The translations under genes were made by a program, and so were the position numbers. From Streptomyces griseomycini (GTDB lineage: Bacteria > Actinomycetota > Actinomycetes > Streptomycetales > Streptomycetaceae): 64,000 nt of DNA. This document shows positions 51,933 to 60,649 of the stretch, piece after piece (position 1 is the stretch's first letter; every line of letters starts with the position of its first letter). Under the pieces are notes generated by a model. It saw only the letters and a list, made by a program, of their open reading frames with translations, did no database searches and was not told the DNA's origin. The DNA lies in contig NZ_JACHJI010000004.1 in assembly GCF_014203535.1 (NCBI RefSeq), forward strand, positions 558,001-622,000. The letters run 5' to 3'.

Positions 51933-53072
51933 GTGACGGCGCAGCACTCATCCCCGTCGGCGCGCTTCACCGGCGACGCGAACCCCTACGGAGGCGGCGA
52001 CCCGTACGCCGACTACCGCACCGCCGACTTCCCCTTCACCCACCTCGCCGACCTCGCCGACCGCCGGCTCGGCGCCGGTGTCGTCGCCGCCAACGACGAG
52101 TTCTTCGCCCAGCGCGAGAACCTGCTGCTGCCGGAACGCGCCGAGTTCGACCCCGAGCACTTCGGGCACAAGGGCAAGGTCATGGACGGCTGGGAGACCC
52201 GGCGCCGGCGCGGCACCTCCGCCGAGCACCCCTGGCCGGCCGACGAGGACCACGACTGGGCGCTGATCCGGCTCGGCGCCCCCGGAGTCGTCCGCGGCGT
52301 CGTCGTGGACACCGCCCACTTCCGCGGCAACTACCCGCAGGCCGTGTCCGTCGAGGGCACCTCGGTACCGGGATCGCCGTCCCCGGAGGAGCTCCTCTCG
52401 GGCGACGTGAAGTGGACGACGCTCGTCCCGCGCACCCCGGTGGGCGGCCACGCCGCCAACGGCTTCGCCGTGTCGGTCGAACAGCGCTTCACCCACCTGC
52501 GCCTCAACCAGCACCCCGACGGCGGCATCGCCCGCCTGCGCGTGCACGGCGAGGTCGTCCCGGACCCGGCGTGGCTGGCGGCCCTGGGCACCTTCGACGT
52601 CGTCGCCCTGGAGAACGGCGGTCAGGTCGAGGACGCGTCGAACCTCTTCTACTCACCGGCCACGAACACCATCCAGCCCGGCCGCTCCCGCAAGATGGAC
52701 GACGGCTGGGAGACCCGGCGCCGCCGCGACCGGGGGCACGACTGGATCCGCTACCGGCTGGTGGCCCAGGCGCAGATCCGCGCCCTGGAGATCGACACGG
52801 CGTACCTGAAGGGCAACAGCGCCGGCTGGGCCTCGGTGTCGGTGCGGGACGCCGCCGCCGACGGGACCGGCGAGTGGCGGGAGGTCCTGCCCCGCACCCG
52901 CCTCCAGCCCGACACCGACCACCGCTTCGTCCTCCCCGAACCGGCGGTCGGCACCCACGCGCGCGTGGACATCTTCCCCGACGGCGGCATCTCCCGCCTG
53001 CGCCTGTTCGGCACCCTGACCGAACAGGGCGCGACCGCCCTGGCCGCCCGCCACCGGGAACTGGGCGGCTGA
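51933..53072 (+). CDS. alc: Allantoicase
   Basis: A 379-residue enzyme that splits allantoate to ureidoglycolate and urea. The family is built of two similar jellyroll repeats. Here they are seen as GKVMDGWETRRRRGTS with DTAHFRGNYPQAVSVEG (repeat 1) and RKMDDGWETRRRRDRGHDW with DTAYLKGNSAGWASV (repeat 2). Each is followed by a HPDGGIARLR or FPDGGISRLR strand. It ends the allB-alc operon before a hairpin terminator. A ureidoglycolate lyase gene, the next step to glyoxylate, is not in the window. Confidence 0.95.
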   Translation: MTAQHSSPSARFTGDANPYGGGDPYADYRTADFPFTHLADLADRRLGAGVVAANDEFFAQRENLLLPERAEFDPEHFGHKGKVMDGWETRRRRGTSAEHPWPADEDHDWALIRLGAPGVVRGVVVDTAHFRGNYPQAVSVEGTSVPGSPSPEELLSGDVKWTTLVPRTPVGGHAANGFAVSVEQRFTHLRLNQHPDGGIARLRVHGEVVPDPAWLAALGTFDVVALENGGQVEDASNLFYSPATNTIQPGRSRKMDDGWETRRRRDRGHDWIRYRLVAQAQIRALEIDTAYLKGNSAGWASVSVRDAAADGTGEWREVLPRTRLQPDTDHRFVLPEPAVGTHARVDIFPDGGISRLRLFGTLTEQGATALAARHRELGG

Positions 53073-53084
53073 CGCCGGGAGAGC

Positions 53085-53119
53085 CCGCACGACGCACGGT
53101 CCACCCGTGCGTCGTGCGG
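53085..53119 (+). terminator. Intrinsic terminator after allantoicase
   Basis: Perfect 15-bp arms (CCGCACGACGCACGG and complement) with a 5-base loop, starting 12 bases past the alc stop. Confidence 0.8.
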
Positions 53120-53388
53120 CGGACCCGCGGGACGCATCGCCGCCCCGCGGGAGCGCACACCGCGCGCGGCGCACCGGCGTCCCGAGGGGCGCCGTCACCC
53201 CGCGCGGCGCACCGGTGGGGCACGGAAGTGCGACGGCGGCCCGCCCTGCGCACCGTCGTGCCGGTGGACCGGCGCGGCGCGACGGCGCCACCGGGTCCGG
53301 CGGGCGGCGGGACCCCGGGGCGCACCGGCCGGCCTGACGGCACCGGTACGCCCCGCACGCGCGCGTGGCCCTCCGCGCCGCGTAGGTC
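53120..53388. other. Gene-free stretch between alc and the SDR gene
   Basis: About 270 bases (315 with the terminator) of very GC-rich DNA with a short repeated phrase CGCGCGGCGCACCGG (twice, about 53160 and 53200). No gene or clear regulatory element was recognised. Confidence 0.4.
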
Positions 53389-54150
53389 TCACGCCGCGTG
53401 TCCGCCGTCCACGGCGAACTCCGCGCCGGTGACGTACGCCGCCCCCGCCAGGTGGGCGATGGTGTCCGCCACCTCGTCGGCCGTACCGAAGCGGCCCAGC
53501 GCGGTCATGGCCGCCTGGCCGGGGGCGTAGGGGCCGTCCGCCGGGTTCAGGTCGGTGTCGATCGGGCCCGGGTGGACGATGTTCGCGGTGATCCCGCGCC
53601 CGCCCAACTCCCGGGCCAGGGCCTTGGTCAGCCCCACCAGGGCCGACTTGCTCATCGCGTAGAGCGTCCCGCCGGGACCGGGCACGCGCTGGGTCATGCA
53701 GGTGCCGACGGTGATGATGCGCCCCCCTTCCGGCAGGTGGGCGGCGGCCGCCTGCGAGGCCAGGAAGACCCCGCGCACGTTCACCGCGAGGACCCGGTCG
53801 ACGTCGGCGACGGACAGGGTCTCCACCGGACCGAGCAGCCCGACGCCCGCGTTGTTCACCAGGACGTCCAGCCGGCCCAGCGCACGTACCGCGGCCGTCA
53901 CCGCCCCGGCGGCCTCCTCCGCGTCCGCCGCGTCCGCGCGCAGGGCCACCGCGCGGCGCCCCAGCGCCTCGACGGCCCGCACGACGTCCGCGGCCGCCTC
54001 CTTGCCGTTCACGTAGGTCACGGCCACGTCCGCGCCCTCCCGCGCGAGCCGCAGCGCCGTCGCCGCGCCGATCCCGCGGCTGCCGCCGGTCACCAGGGCC
54101 GCCTTGCCGTACAGGGTTCCCGAAGGGTTCATCGGTGAGTTCGAGTTCAT
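53389..54150 (-). CDS. Short-chain dehydrogenase/reductase
   Basis: A 253-residue classical SDR. The cofactor loop is ALVTGGSRGIGAAT (near 18), the structural NNAGVGLLG is near 98, and the catalytic tyrosine and lysine are in LYAMSKSALVGLTKAL (near 166). PGPIDTDL near 193 and the C-terminal GAEFAVDGGHAA complete the fold. It resembles 3-oxoacyl-ACP or general alcohol oxidoreductases; the substrate is unknown. ATG 54150 is used; 54132 is an alternative. A separate SDR relic at 40 kb has a similar C-terminus. Confidence 0.87.
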   Translation of the reverse strand: MNSNSPMNPSGTLYGKAALVTGGSRGIGAATALRLAREGADVAVTYVNGKEAAADVVRAVEALGRRAVALRADAADAEEAAGAVTAAVRALGRLDVLVNNAGVGLLGPVETLSVADVDRVLAVNVRGVFLASQAAAAHLPEGGRIITVGTCMTQRVPGPGGTLYAMSKSALVGLTKALARELGGRGITANIVHPGPIDTDLNPADGPYAPGQAAMTALGRFGTADEVADTIAHLAGAAYVTGAEFAVDGGHAA

Positions 54151-54291
54151 GCGTCCATCCCAGCGCCCCGGACCCCGGGGCGCTGGCGGCGAACGGACGT
54201 CGACCTGACGCACGCCGATGAGCCGCGGGCGCCGCCGGAGCCCGAGCCGATGACCGCACACGCCCCGGGCACCCGAAGGCAGGAACCCGCC

Positions 54292-54770
54292 GTGGGCAGG
54301 CTCGTCGTCACCACCTCCGTCCCCCTCGACGGCGTCCACCAGGCACCCGGCGGCCCCGGGAGGAGACCCGGGACGGCTTCGCGCAGGGAGGCGGGAGCGT
54401 CCCGTACGGCGACGAGGGCTTCGGCCGCCTCGTCGACGGGGTGTCCTCCCGCGTGGGCGCCTTCCTCCTCGGCCGCCGCACGTACGACGTCTTCGCCGCG
54501 TACCGGCCGAAGGCGACCGACCCGGCCGACCCGGCCGCCGGCAGGCTGAACGCCCTGCCGAAGCACGTCGTCTCCGGCACCCTCACCGACCCGGAGCGGG
54601 CCGGCACCACCGTGCTCGGCGCCGGACGCCGCCTGTTCCCGGAGGGCCCGGTACCGACCGCGTTCCGGCACACCGGCGGGGAGATCACGGGCGCGGGCGT
54701 CTCCATCCGGTCCCACGACCCGGCGGCCCGCCCCGGGTGCGGCACGCACGGGCTGCCGGAGACCCCCTGA
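54292..54770 (+). pseudogene. Broken DHFR/RibD-C-like gene (frameshift and internal deletion)
   Basis: The N-terminal part VGRLVVTTSVPLDGVHQAPG (from GTG 54292) is typical of the short DHFR-like family. It is in one frame. The continuation EETRDGFAQGGGSVPYGDEG and GAFLLGRRTYDVFAAYRP is in another, so a small indel lies near 54358. Later, LNALPKHVVSGTL and ERAGTTVLG run directly into AGRRLFPEGPVPTAFRH. The central 40 or so residues of the family are therefore missing. The protein cannot be made whole, so it is a pseudogene. Confidence 0.8.
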
Positions 54771-54787
54771 CGGCGGCCGGCCGGCGG

Positions 54788-54988
54788 TCAGCCGGACTTC
54801 CGGCTCTCCGCGGCGGCGAACAGGGCGCCGCCCAGCACGAGCAGGGCGACGCTCGCGTAGACCTCGTAGCCGTCGAGGAGACCGATCCGCTGCACGAGGC
54901 CCCAGCGCCAGTCGGAGAACGCGTTCACCAGACCCGCCGCACCCTGCACCACCGCGATGAAACCCAGGAACTCCAGCAGTTGCTTCAT
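54788..54988 (-). CDS. Small two-helix membrane protein (66 aa)
   Basis: A 66-residue protein with two hydrophobic helices (LLEFLGFIAVVQGAAGLVNA and VYASVALLVLGGALFAAA) joined by a polar loop, and a basic C-terminus. The family is not recognised. It is divergent from the histidine kinase gene at 55168. Composition fits a real gene, and small inner-membrane proteins like this are common in Streptomyces. Confidence 0.65.
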   Translation of the reverse strand: MKQLLEFLGFIAVVQGAAGLVNAFSDWRWGLVQRIGLLDGYEVYASVALLVLGGALFAAAESRKSG

Positions 54989-55167
54989 GCCACCGACTGT
55001 CGCCCCGCGGACCCCCTGCCGGTATCGGCCGCGGGGCGCGTCCGGCCCGACCGAAGACCACGATCCGCGCCGTCCGGTGCGCCGAAAGTCCGCGGCGGTG
55101 CGACTTTGGTGGACGATCCCGTCCGCGACGCGGTGGCACGGGCGCCGCGTGCGTAGATTTGTCGACC

Positions 55168-56454
55168 GTGACTGGTGACAAGGCGGCGCAGGCCGTCCCG
55201 GTGTTCACGGGGCGCAGGTGGTTCTTCCCGTCCGCCCTGATCCACGAACTCGACCCCGACGCAGCCGGCTCCGGGCGCCGGCCACGGCGCACCGCGCGCG
55301 ACTGGGCCGTCGACTTCTCCTGCTTCCTGCTGGCCGTCCTGGTGGGCCTGGCGGCCGCCGAGGCGCTCGCCGCCAACGCGTCCGTCCCCGAGCCCCTGCT
55401 CTTCGCCGACCAGGTGATCGGCGCGCTGTCCTGCGCCGCGGTCTGGCTGCGCCGGCGCCGGCCGCTCGGGCTGGCCGTGGCGATGGTCCCGGTCAGCTTC
55501 GTCTCGGAGACCTCCGGCGGCGCCGCCGTCATCGCCCTGTTCACGCTCGCCGTGCACCGCCCCTTCCGGTACGTGGCGTGGGTGGCCGGCGTCCACCTGG
55601 CGCTCGTCCCGCTCTACTTCTGGTGGCGCCCCGACCCCGACCTGCCGTATCCCGCCTCGGTCGCCCTCCTCACGGTGGTGCTGGTCGCGGTCGTCGGCTG
55701 GGGCATGTTCGTACGGTCCAAGCGGCAGCTCATGCTGAGCCTCAGGGACCGGGCCCGGCGCGCCGAGAGGGAGGCGCGGCTGCGGGCCGAGGGGGCGCAG
55801 CGGCTCGCGCGCGAGGCCATCGCCCGGGAGATGCACGACGTGCTCGCGCACCGGCTGACGCTGCTGAGCGTGCACGCGGGCGCCCTGGAGTTCCGGCCCG
55901 ACGCGCCCCGGGAGGAGGTCGCGCGGGCGGCGGGCGTCATCCGGGAGAGCGCGCACGAGGCGCTGCAGGACCTGCGGGAGATCATCGGCGTGCTGCGGGC
56001 CGGCGAGTCCGACGACGCGGGCCGGCCGCAGCCGACGCTCGCGGCGCTCGACACGCTGGTCGCCGAGTCCCGGCAGGCCGGCATGGAGGTCGCCCTGGAG
56101 CAGCGGGTCACCGACCCGGCCGCCGTCCCCGCCTCCGTCGGCCGCACCGCCTACCGGATCGTCCAGGAGTGCCTGACGAACGCCCGCAAGCACGCCCCCG
56201 GTACGGAGGTCACCGTGGCGGTCGCCGGCGGGCCGGGGGAGGGCCTCACCGTGGCCGTGCGCAACCCCCCGCCCGAGGGGCGCGTACCGCCCGTGCCCGG
56301 TGCCGGGCAGGGACTGATCGGCCTCACCGAACGGGCCACCCTGGCGGGCGGCGCCCTGGACCACGGGCCCACGCCCGACGGCGGGTTCGAGGTGCGGGCC
56401 CGGCTGCCCTGGGGCCGGGCGGGGACCGGCACCGGGGCCGGGGAGCGGCGGTGA
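55168..56454 (+). CDS. Sensor histidine kinase (HisKA_3 type)
   Basis: A 428-residue kinase with about five hydrophobic segments in residues 45-190. The dimerisation/phospho-acceptor motif is REMHDVLAHRLTLLSVHA (histidine near 228), and the ATPase part has YRIVQECLTNARKHAPG (N box near 333) and GQGLIGLTERATLAGGAL (G box near 392). It is paired with the LuxR-type response regulator downstream. GTG 55168 follows a TAGATT by 9 bases, suggesting a leaderless message. The signal is unknown. Confidence 0.92.
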   Translation: MTGDKAAQAVPVFTGRRWFFPSALIHELDPDAAGSGRRPRRTARDWAVDFSCFLLAVLVGLAAAEALAANASVPEPLLFADQVIGALSCAAVWLRRRRPLGLAVAMVPVSFVSETSGGAAVIALFTLAVHRPFRYVAWVAGVHLALVPLYFWWRPDPDLPYPASVALLTVVLVAVVGWGMFVRSKRQLMLSLRDRARRAEREARLRAEGAQRLAREAIAREMHDVLAHRLTLLSVHAGALEFRPDAPREEVARAAGVIRESAHEALQDLREIIGVLRAGESDDAGRPQPTLAALDTLVAESRQAGMEVALEQRVTDPAAVPASVGRTAYRIVQECLTNARKHAPGTEVTVAVAGGPGEGLTVAVRNPPPEGRVPPVPGAGQGLIGLTERATLAGGALDHGPTPDGGFEVRARLPWGRAGTGTGAGERR

Positions 56455-56465
56455 GCCGTGCGCCG

Positions 56466-56501
56466 GACGCGCCGGACGTGTCGGACGCGCCGGACGTGTC
56501 G
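56466..56501 (+). repeat. Two perfect 18-bp tandem repeats between kinase and regulator genes
   Basis: GACGCGCCGGACGTGTCG occurs twice in a row. It lies in a short frame that starts at GTG 56451 (overlapping the kinase stop as GTGA) and ends at 56576, encoding repeated Asp-Ala-Pro-Asp-Val-Ser. Confidence 0.7.
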
Positions 56502-56589
56502 ACGGGGGACCTCCTCGCGGGGGCGGCGGCCCGGCGGATCGGCCGCTCGGCGTGTCCACGCCCCGCCCCGTCGTGATGACATACACCCC

Positions 56590-57264
56590 ATGACCGCGAT
56601 CAGACTGCTCCTCGTCGACGACGACCCCCTGGTGCGGGCCGGGCTGTCCTTCATGATGGGCGGCGCCGACGACGTCGAGATCGTCGGCGAGGCCGCCGAC
56701 GGCGGCGAGGTCGAGGCGCTCGTCGACCGCACCCGCCCGGACGTCGTCCTCATGGACATCCGGATGCCGACGGTGGACGGGCTCGCCGCCACCGAGACGC
56801 TGCGCCGGCGCGAGGACGCCCCGCAGGTGGTGGTGCTCACCACCTTCCACGCCGACGAGCAGGTGCTGCGGGCGCTGCGCGCGGGCGCCGCCGGCTTCGT
56901 CCTCAAGGACACGCCGCCCGCCGAGATCCTCGCCGCGGTGCGCCGGGTCGCGGCCGGTGACCCCGTCCTGTCGCCCGCCGTCACCCGCCGGCTGATGGAG
57001 CACGTGGCCGGCACCGCCGCCGACACGCGGCGCACACGCGCGCGTGAGCGGATCGCCGCCCTCAACGACCGTGAGCGCGAGGTCGCCGTCGCGGTCGGCC
57101 GGGGTCTGGCCAACGCCGAGATCGCCGCGCGGCTCTTCATGAGCGTGGCCACGGTCAAGACCCACGTCTCCCGGATCCTGGCCAAGCTCGACCTCAACAA
57201 CCGCGTGCAGATCGCCCTGCTCGCCCACGACGCGGGGCTCCTGGAGGACACGGAGGGTGGCTGA
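56590..57264 (+). CDS. NarL/LuxR-type response regulator
   Basis: A 224-residue response regulator. The receiver has LLLVDDDPLVRAGL (acid pocket), VVLMDIRMPTVDG with the phospho-aspartate near 56, and FVLKDTPPAE with the conserved lysine near 107. The C-terminal helix-turn-helix (LNDREREVAVAVGRGLANAE, then SVATVKTHVSRILAKL) covers about 155-215. It is the partner of the kinase at 55168. The 310 bases after it (57265-57574) hold no recognisable gene. Confidence 0.92.
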   Translation: MTAIRLLLVDDDPLVRAGLSFMMGGADDVEIVGEAADGGEVEALVDRTRPDVVLMDIRMPTVDGLAATETLRRREDAPQVVVLTTFHADEQVLRALRAGAAGFVLKDTPPAEILAAVRRVAAGDPVLSPAVTRRLMEHVAGTAADTRRTRARERIAALNDREREVAVAVGRGLANAEIAARLFMSVATVKTHVSRILAKLDLNNRVQIALLAHDAGLLEDTEGG

Positions 57265-57574
57265 CGCCGCGGGCTCGTCCCGCGTCCCGCGGTCCTGCGC
57301 CCCGTGCGTCGCCCGTCCGCCGACCGCGGGAGCCCCGGTCCCCGCGGCCGCGTCCCCCGGACCCGGCCTCGCCACGGCTCGGGCGGTCCGGACAGCCGGC
57401 CCCTCAGCAGGCTGCCCGGAGCCCGGGCGGCCTCCCCCTCGCTCGGCCACGCCCGCACGTGCTCGCCCTCCCCGGGGACGGCACTCAGGTGCTGTGCGCG
57501 GTCGCCCGGGGGACGGTCCCGCCGGTCCGGGCGTCCTGACCCCAGGTCCGGCCCCGGAGCCGGTCCCGGCCCCG
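57265..57574. other. Gene-free stretch between response regulator and Gfo/Idh gene
   Basis: About 310 bases between two convergent genes. Frames look non-coding and I see no clear hairpin or repeat. Confidence 0.45.
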
Positions 57575-58597
57575 TCAGTCGAACACCGCGTCCGCCCCGC
57601 CCGCGGGCTCCGTCGGCCGGACCGGTCTGCGCTCCCGCCGGGACAGCTCGCACGCCTCCGCGATCCGCAGCGCCCTGAGGGCCTCGCGCCCGTCGCAGGG
57701 GTTGGCCCGCTCGCCCCGCACCACCTCGACGAACGCGTTCAGCTCCGCCTCGTACGCGGGCCCGAACCGCTCCAGGAACCCGGTCCACGGCTTGTCCGCG
57801 GGCGGCGGCCCGGTCGGTTCGGTGGACGCGATCGGCGTACGGTCGTCCAGGCCGACGGCGATCTGGTCGCGCTCCCCGGCGAGCTCCATGCGCACGTCGT
57901 AGCCGGCTCCGTTCAGGCGCGTCGCGGTGACCGTGGCGAGCGTGCCGTCGTCGAGGGTGAGGAGCGCCGCGCCGGTGTCGACGTCGCCCGCCTCCCGGAA
58001 CATCGCGGGCCCCGCGTCGGACCCGGCGGCGTAGATGTCCACGACCTCCCGGCCGGTCACCCAGCGCAGGATGTCGAACTCCTGGATCAGGGTGTCCCGG
58101 TACAGTCCGCCGGACTGCGGCAGGTACCCGGCCGGCGGCGGCTCCGGGTCGCCGGACACCGCCCGTACGGTGTGCAGCCGCCCGAGCCGGCCCGAGCGAA
58201 CCGCCTCGCGCGCGCCCGTGTAGCCGGCGTCGAAACGGCGCTGGAAGCCCATCTGCAGGACGGTCCCGGCGGCCTCGACCTCCGTGATCGCCTGTAACGT
58301 GCCCGCGAGGTCCGGGGCGATGGGCTTCTCGCAGAACACCGGCAGCCCCGCGCGTGCTGCCCGACCGATCAGTTCGGCGTGGGCGGACGTGGCCGTCGTG
58401 ATCACCACGGCGTCCACTCCCCAGGTGAAGATCTCGTCCACCCCGGGCGCCGCCGTCTCACCGAGCCGGTGCGCGAGCGCCTGGGCCCGCGCGGGGTCCG
58501 CGTCCGTGAGGATCAGCGAGCCGACGTCGCGGTGCCTGCTGAGCGTGCGGGCGTGAAGGGTGCCGAGGCGGCCCGTACCGATGACCCCGATGCGCAT
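57575..58597 (-). CDS. Gfo/Idh/MocA-family oxidoreductase (inositol 2-dehydrogenase-like)
   Basis: A 340-residue NAD(P)-dependent sugar or polyol dehydrogenase. The nucleotide loop is IGVIGTGRLGTLHAR (near 3-17). The catalytic lysine is in FCEKPIAPD (near 91), and the substrate-side motif DTLIQEFDILRWVTG carries the usual Asp/His-equivalent region (near 168). It is close to inositol dehydrogenases. It is divergent from the GntR gene and shares a palindrome with the ABC transporter promoter, suggesting co-regulation in a sugar pathway. Confidence 0.88.
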   Translation of the reverse strand: MRIGVIGTGRLGTLHARTLSRHRDVGSLILTDADPARAQALAHRLGETAAPGVDEIFTWGVDAVVITTATSAHAELIGRAARAGLPVFCEKPIAPDLAGTLQAITEVEAAGTVLQMGFQRRFDAGYTGAREAVRSGRLGRLHTVRAVSGDPEPPPAGYLPQSGGLYRDTLIQEFDILRWVTGREVVDIYAAGSDAGPAMFREAGDVDTGAALLTLDDGTLATVTATRLNGAGYDVRMELAGERDQIAVGLDDRTPIASTEPTGPPPADKPWTGFLERFGPAYEAELNAFVEVVRGERANPCDGREALRALRIAEACELSRRERRPVRPTEPAGGADAVFD

Positions 58598-58637
58598 GGA
58601 AACAAAGTGCGGTCCGCGCCCCCTCCTGTCAATGCGC

Positions 58638-58649
58638 ATGTCCGGACAA
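58638..58649. promoter_or_regulatory. GntR-type operator candidate, copy 1
   Basis: ATGTCCGGACAA contains the perfect palindrome TGTCCGGACA, fitting the GT-N4-AC form of HutC/GntR sites. It lies between the divergent Gfo/Idh and GntR genes. The same 12 bases recur at 59509-59520. Confidence 0.55.
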
Positions 58650-58698
58650 CCGAACTACACAACTTCCCGTCAACAGCGCACGGGGCTACGCTCGGGCC

Positions 58699-59463
58699 GT
58701 GCCGAAACCAGAAGTGGACCCGAGCGTGCGGCTGGGGCTGAGCGTGGACCGCAGTTCCCCCGTGCCGTTGTACTTCCAGCTGTCCCAGCAGCTGGAGGCC
58801 GCCATCGAGCAGGGCACGCTGACCCCCGGCAGCCTGCTGGGGAACGAGATCGAGCTCGCCGCGCGGCTCGGACTGTCCCGGCCGACCGTCCGCCAGGCCA
58901 TCCAGTCCCTCGTCGACAAGGGCCTCCTCGTGCGCCGTCGCGGAGTCGGCACCCAGGTGGTGCACAGCCAGGTCAAACGCCCCCTGGAGCTCAGCAGCCT
59001 CTACGACGACCTGGAGTCGGCGGGCCAGCGTCCGGCCACGAAGGTCCTGGTCAACACCGTCGTCGCCGCGCCCGCCGAGGTCGCGGCCGCTCTCGGGGCG
59101 GCCGAGGGCGGCGAGGTGCACCGGATCGAGCGGCTGCGGCTGGCGCACGGGGAGCCGATGGCGTACCTGTGCAACTACCTGCCGCCCGGCCTGCTCGACC
59201 TGGAGACCGGACAGCTCGAGGCCACCGGCCTGTACCGGCTGATGCGGGCCGCCGGCATCACCCTGCACAGCGCGCGCCAGACCATCGGCGCCCGTGCCGC
59301 CACCGCCGTCGAGGCCGAGCGGCTCGACGAGGAGGCCGGCGCCCCGCTGCTCACCATGCAGCGCGTGACCTTCGACGACACCGGCCGTGCGGTGGAGTTC
59401 GGCACCCACACCTACCGGCCCTCCCGCTACTCCTTCGAGTTCCAGCTGCTCGTCCGGTCCTGA
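58699..59463 (+). CDS. GntR/HutC-family transcriptional regulator
   Basis: A 254-residue regulator. The N-terminal winged helix has VPLYFQLSQQLEAAIEQGTL, then GNEIELAARLGLSRPTVRQA (near 62). The UTRA effector domain follows (about 95-250), with VHRIERLRLAHGEPMAYLCN and AVEFGTHTYRPSRYSFEF. GTG 58699 has a TACGCT about 7 bases upstream, suggesting leaderless transcription. It probably controls the divergent dehydrogenase and the downstream ABC transporter in response to a sugar or its phosphate. Confidence 0.92.
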   Translation: MPKPEVDPSVRLGLSVDRSSPVPLYFQLSQQLEAAIEQGTLTPGSLLGNEIELAARLGLSRPTVRQAIQSLVDKGLLVRRRGVGTQVVHSQVKRPLELSSLYDDLESAGQRPATKVLVNTVVAAPAEVAAALGAAEGGEVHRIERLRLAHGEPMAYLCNYLPPGLLDLETGQLEATGLYRLMRAAGITLHSARQTIGARAATAVEAERLDEEAGAPLLTMQRVTFDDTGRAVEFGTHTYRPSRYSFEFQLLVRS

Positions 59464-59508
59464 CGGCCGGGGTGCGGCGCGCGGCGCTTCACCGGAGGCT
59501 TCGCCCGG

Positions 59509-59520
59509 ATGTCCGGACAA
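59509..59520. promoter_or_regulatory. GntR-type operator candidate, copy 2
   Basis: ATGTCCGGACAA, identical to copy 1, sits 46 bases past the GntR stop and ahead of the ABC transporter genes. Confidence 0.55.
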
Positions 59521-59644
59521 TGTGACCGGTACCCCGCTCCCCGGACGGGAACGCCCGATGCCCGTGTTCGAGAATGGGGCGTTTGGGGCCGGTGAGGTCA
59601 TCGGCCCCACGCACGGCAGAACACAGCAAGAAGGGCACGGCCTC

Positions 59645-60649
59645 GTGGCACGGTTTTGGACCTGGGTGAGCGTCGCGGTGGCGGGGGCGCTGAGCCTCTC
59701 GCTCGCCGGATGCAGCAGTACCGGCGGCAAACGGGCGGAGGACGCCCGTGCGGCCGCGGCGGCCCAGGGGAGGGCGGCGGTGAACACCCCCCGCTGGACC
59801 TTCGCGATGATCACACACGCGGGGGACGGCGACACCTTCTGGGACATCGTCCAGAGCGGAGCGGAGCAGGCCGCCGTGAAGGACAACGTCCGCTTCCTGT
59901 ACTCCCACGACGACGAGGCCCAGCAGCAGGCACAGCTCGTGAACGCCGCGATCGACAAGGGGGTGGACGGGATCATCGTCACCCTCGCCAAGCCGGACGC
60001 GATGAAGGCGGCCCTCGCCCGCGCCCGCGAGGCCGGCATCCCGGTGGTCACCGTGAACTCCGGTTCGGCCGAGTCCGAGGAGTTCGGCGCGCTCACCCAC
60101 ATCGGGCAGGACGAGACGATCGCCGGCGAGGCCGTCGGCGAGGAGCTGAACGAGCGGGGCCGGAGGAAGGCCCTGTGCGTCCTGCACGAGCAGGGCAACG
60201 TCGGCCACGAGCAGCGCTGCGACGGCGTGGCGAAGACCTTCGACGGCACGCTGCTCCGGCTCCACGTCAACGGCACGAGCATGCCCGACGTCCAGTCGGC
60301 GATCGAGGCCCGGCTCCAGTCCGACGCCGACGTGGACGCCGTCGTCACGCTGGGCGCGCCCTACGCCGACACCGCGGTGAAGGCCAGGGAGGGAGCGGGC
60401 AGCGACGCCGAGGTCGACACCTTCGACCTCAACGCCAAGGTCGCCGCCGGGCTGAAGGACGGCAGCATCGGCTTCGCCGTCGACCAGCAGCCCTACCTCC
60501 AGGGGTACGAGGCGGTCGACCTGCTGTGGCTGTACCGGTACAACGCCGACGTCCTGGGCGGCGGCCGCCCGGTGCTCACCGGCCCGCAGATCATCACCGA
60601 GGACGACGCGGCCGCGCTCGAGGCGTACACGGAGCGGGGCACCCGATGA
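59645..60649 (+). CDS. Sugar ABC transporter substrate-binding lipoprotein
   Basis: A 334-residue periplasmic-binding-protein-like lipoprotein. The signal ends in a lipobox LSLAGC (cysteine near 23). The RbsB/XylF-type fold shows FAMITHAGDGDTFWDIVQSG, GVDGIIVTLAKPDAMKAALA, AGIPVVTVNSG and FAVDQQPYLQGYEAVDLLWL. It should capture a monosaccharide or related polyol. GTG 59645 gives a normal signal; an ATG at 59558 would not. Its stop overlaps the permease start (ATGA). The sugar is not identified. Confidence 0.92.
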   Translation: MARFWTWVSVAVAGALSLSLAGCSSTGGKRAEDARAAAAAQGRAAVNTPRWTFAMITHAGDGDTFWDIVQSGAEQAAVKDNVRFLYSHDDEAQQQAQLVNAAIDKGVDGIIVTLAKPDAMKAALARAREAGIPVVTVNSGSAESEEFGALTHIGQDETIAGEAVGEELNERGRRKALCVLHEQGNVGHEQRCDGVAKTFDGTLLRLHVNGTSMPDVQSAIEARLQSDADVDAVVTLGAPYADTAVKAREGAGSDAEVDTFDLNAKVAAGLKDGSIGFAVDQQPYLQGYEAVDLLWLYRYNADVLGGGRPVLTGPQIITEDDAAALEAYTERGTR

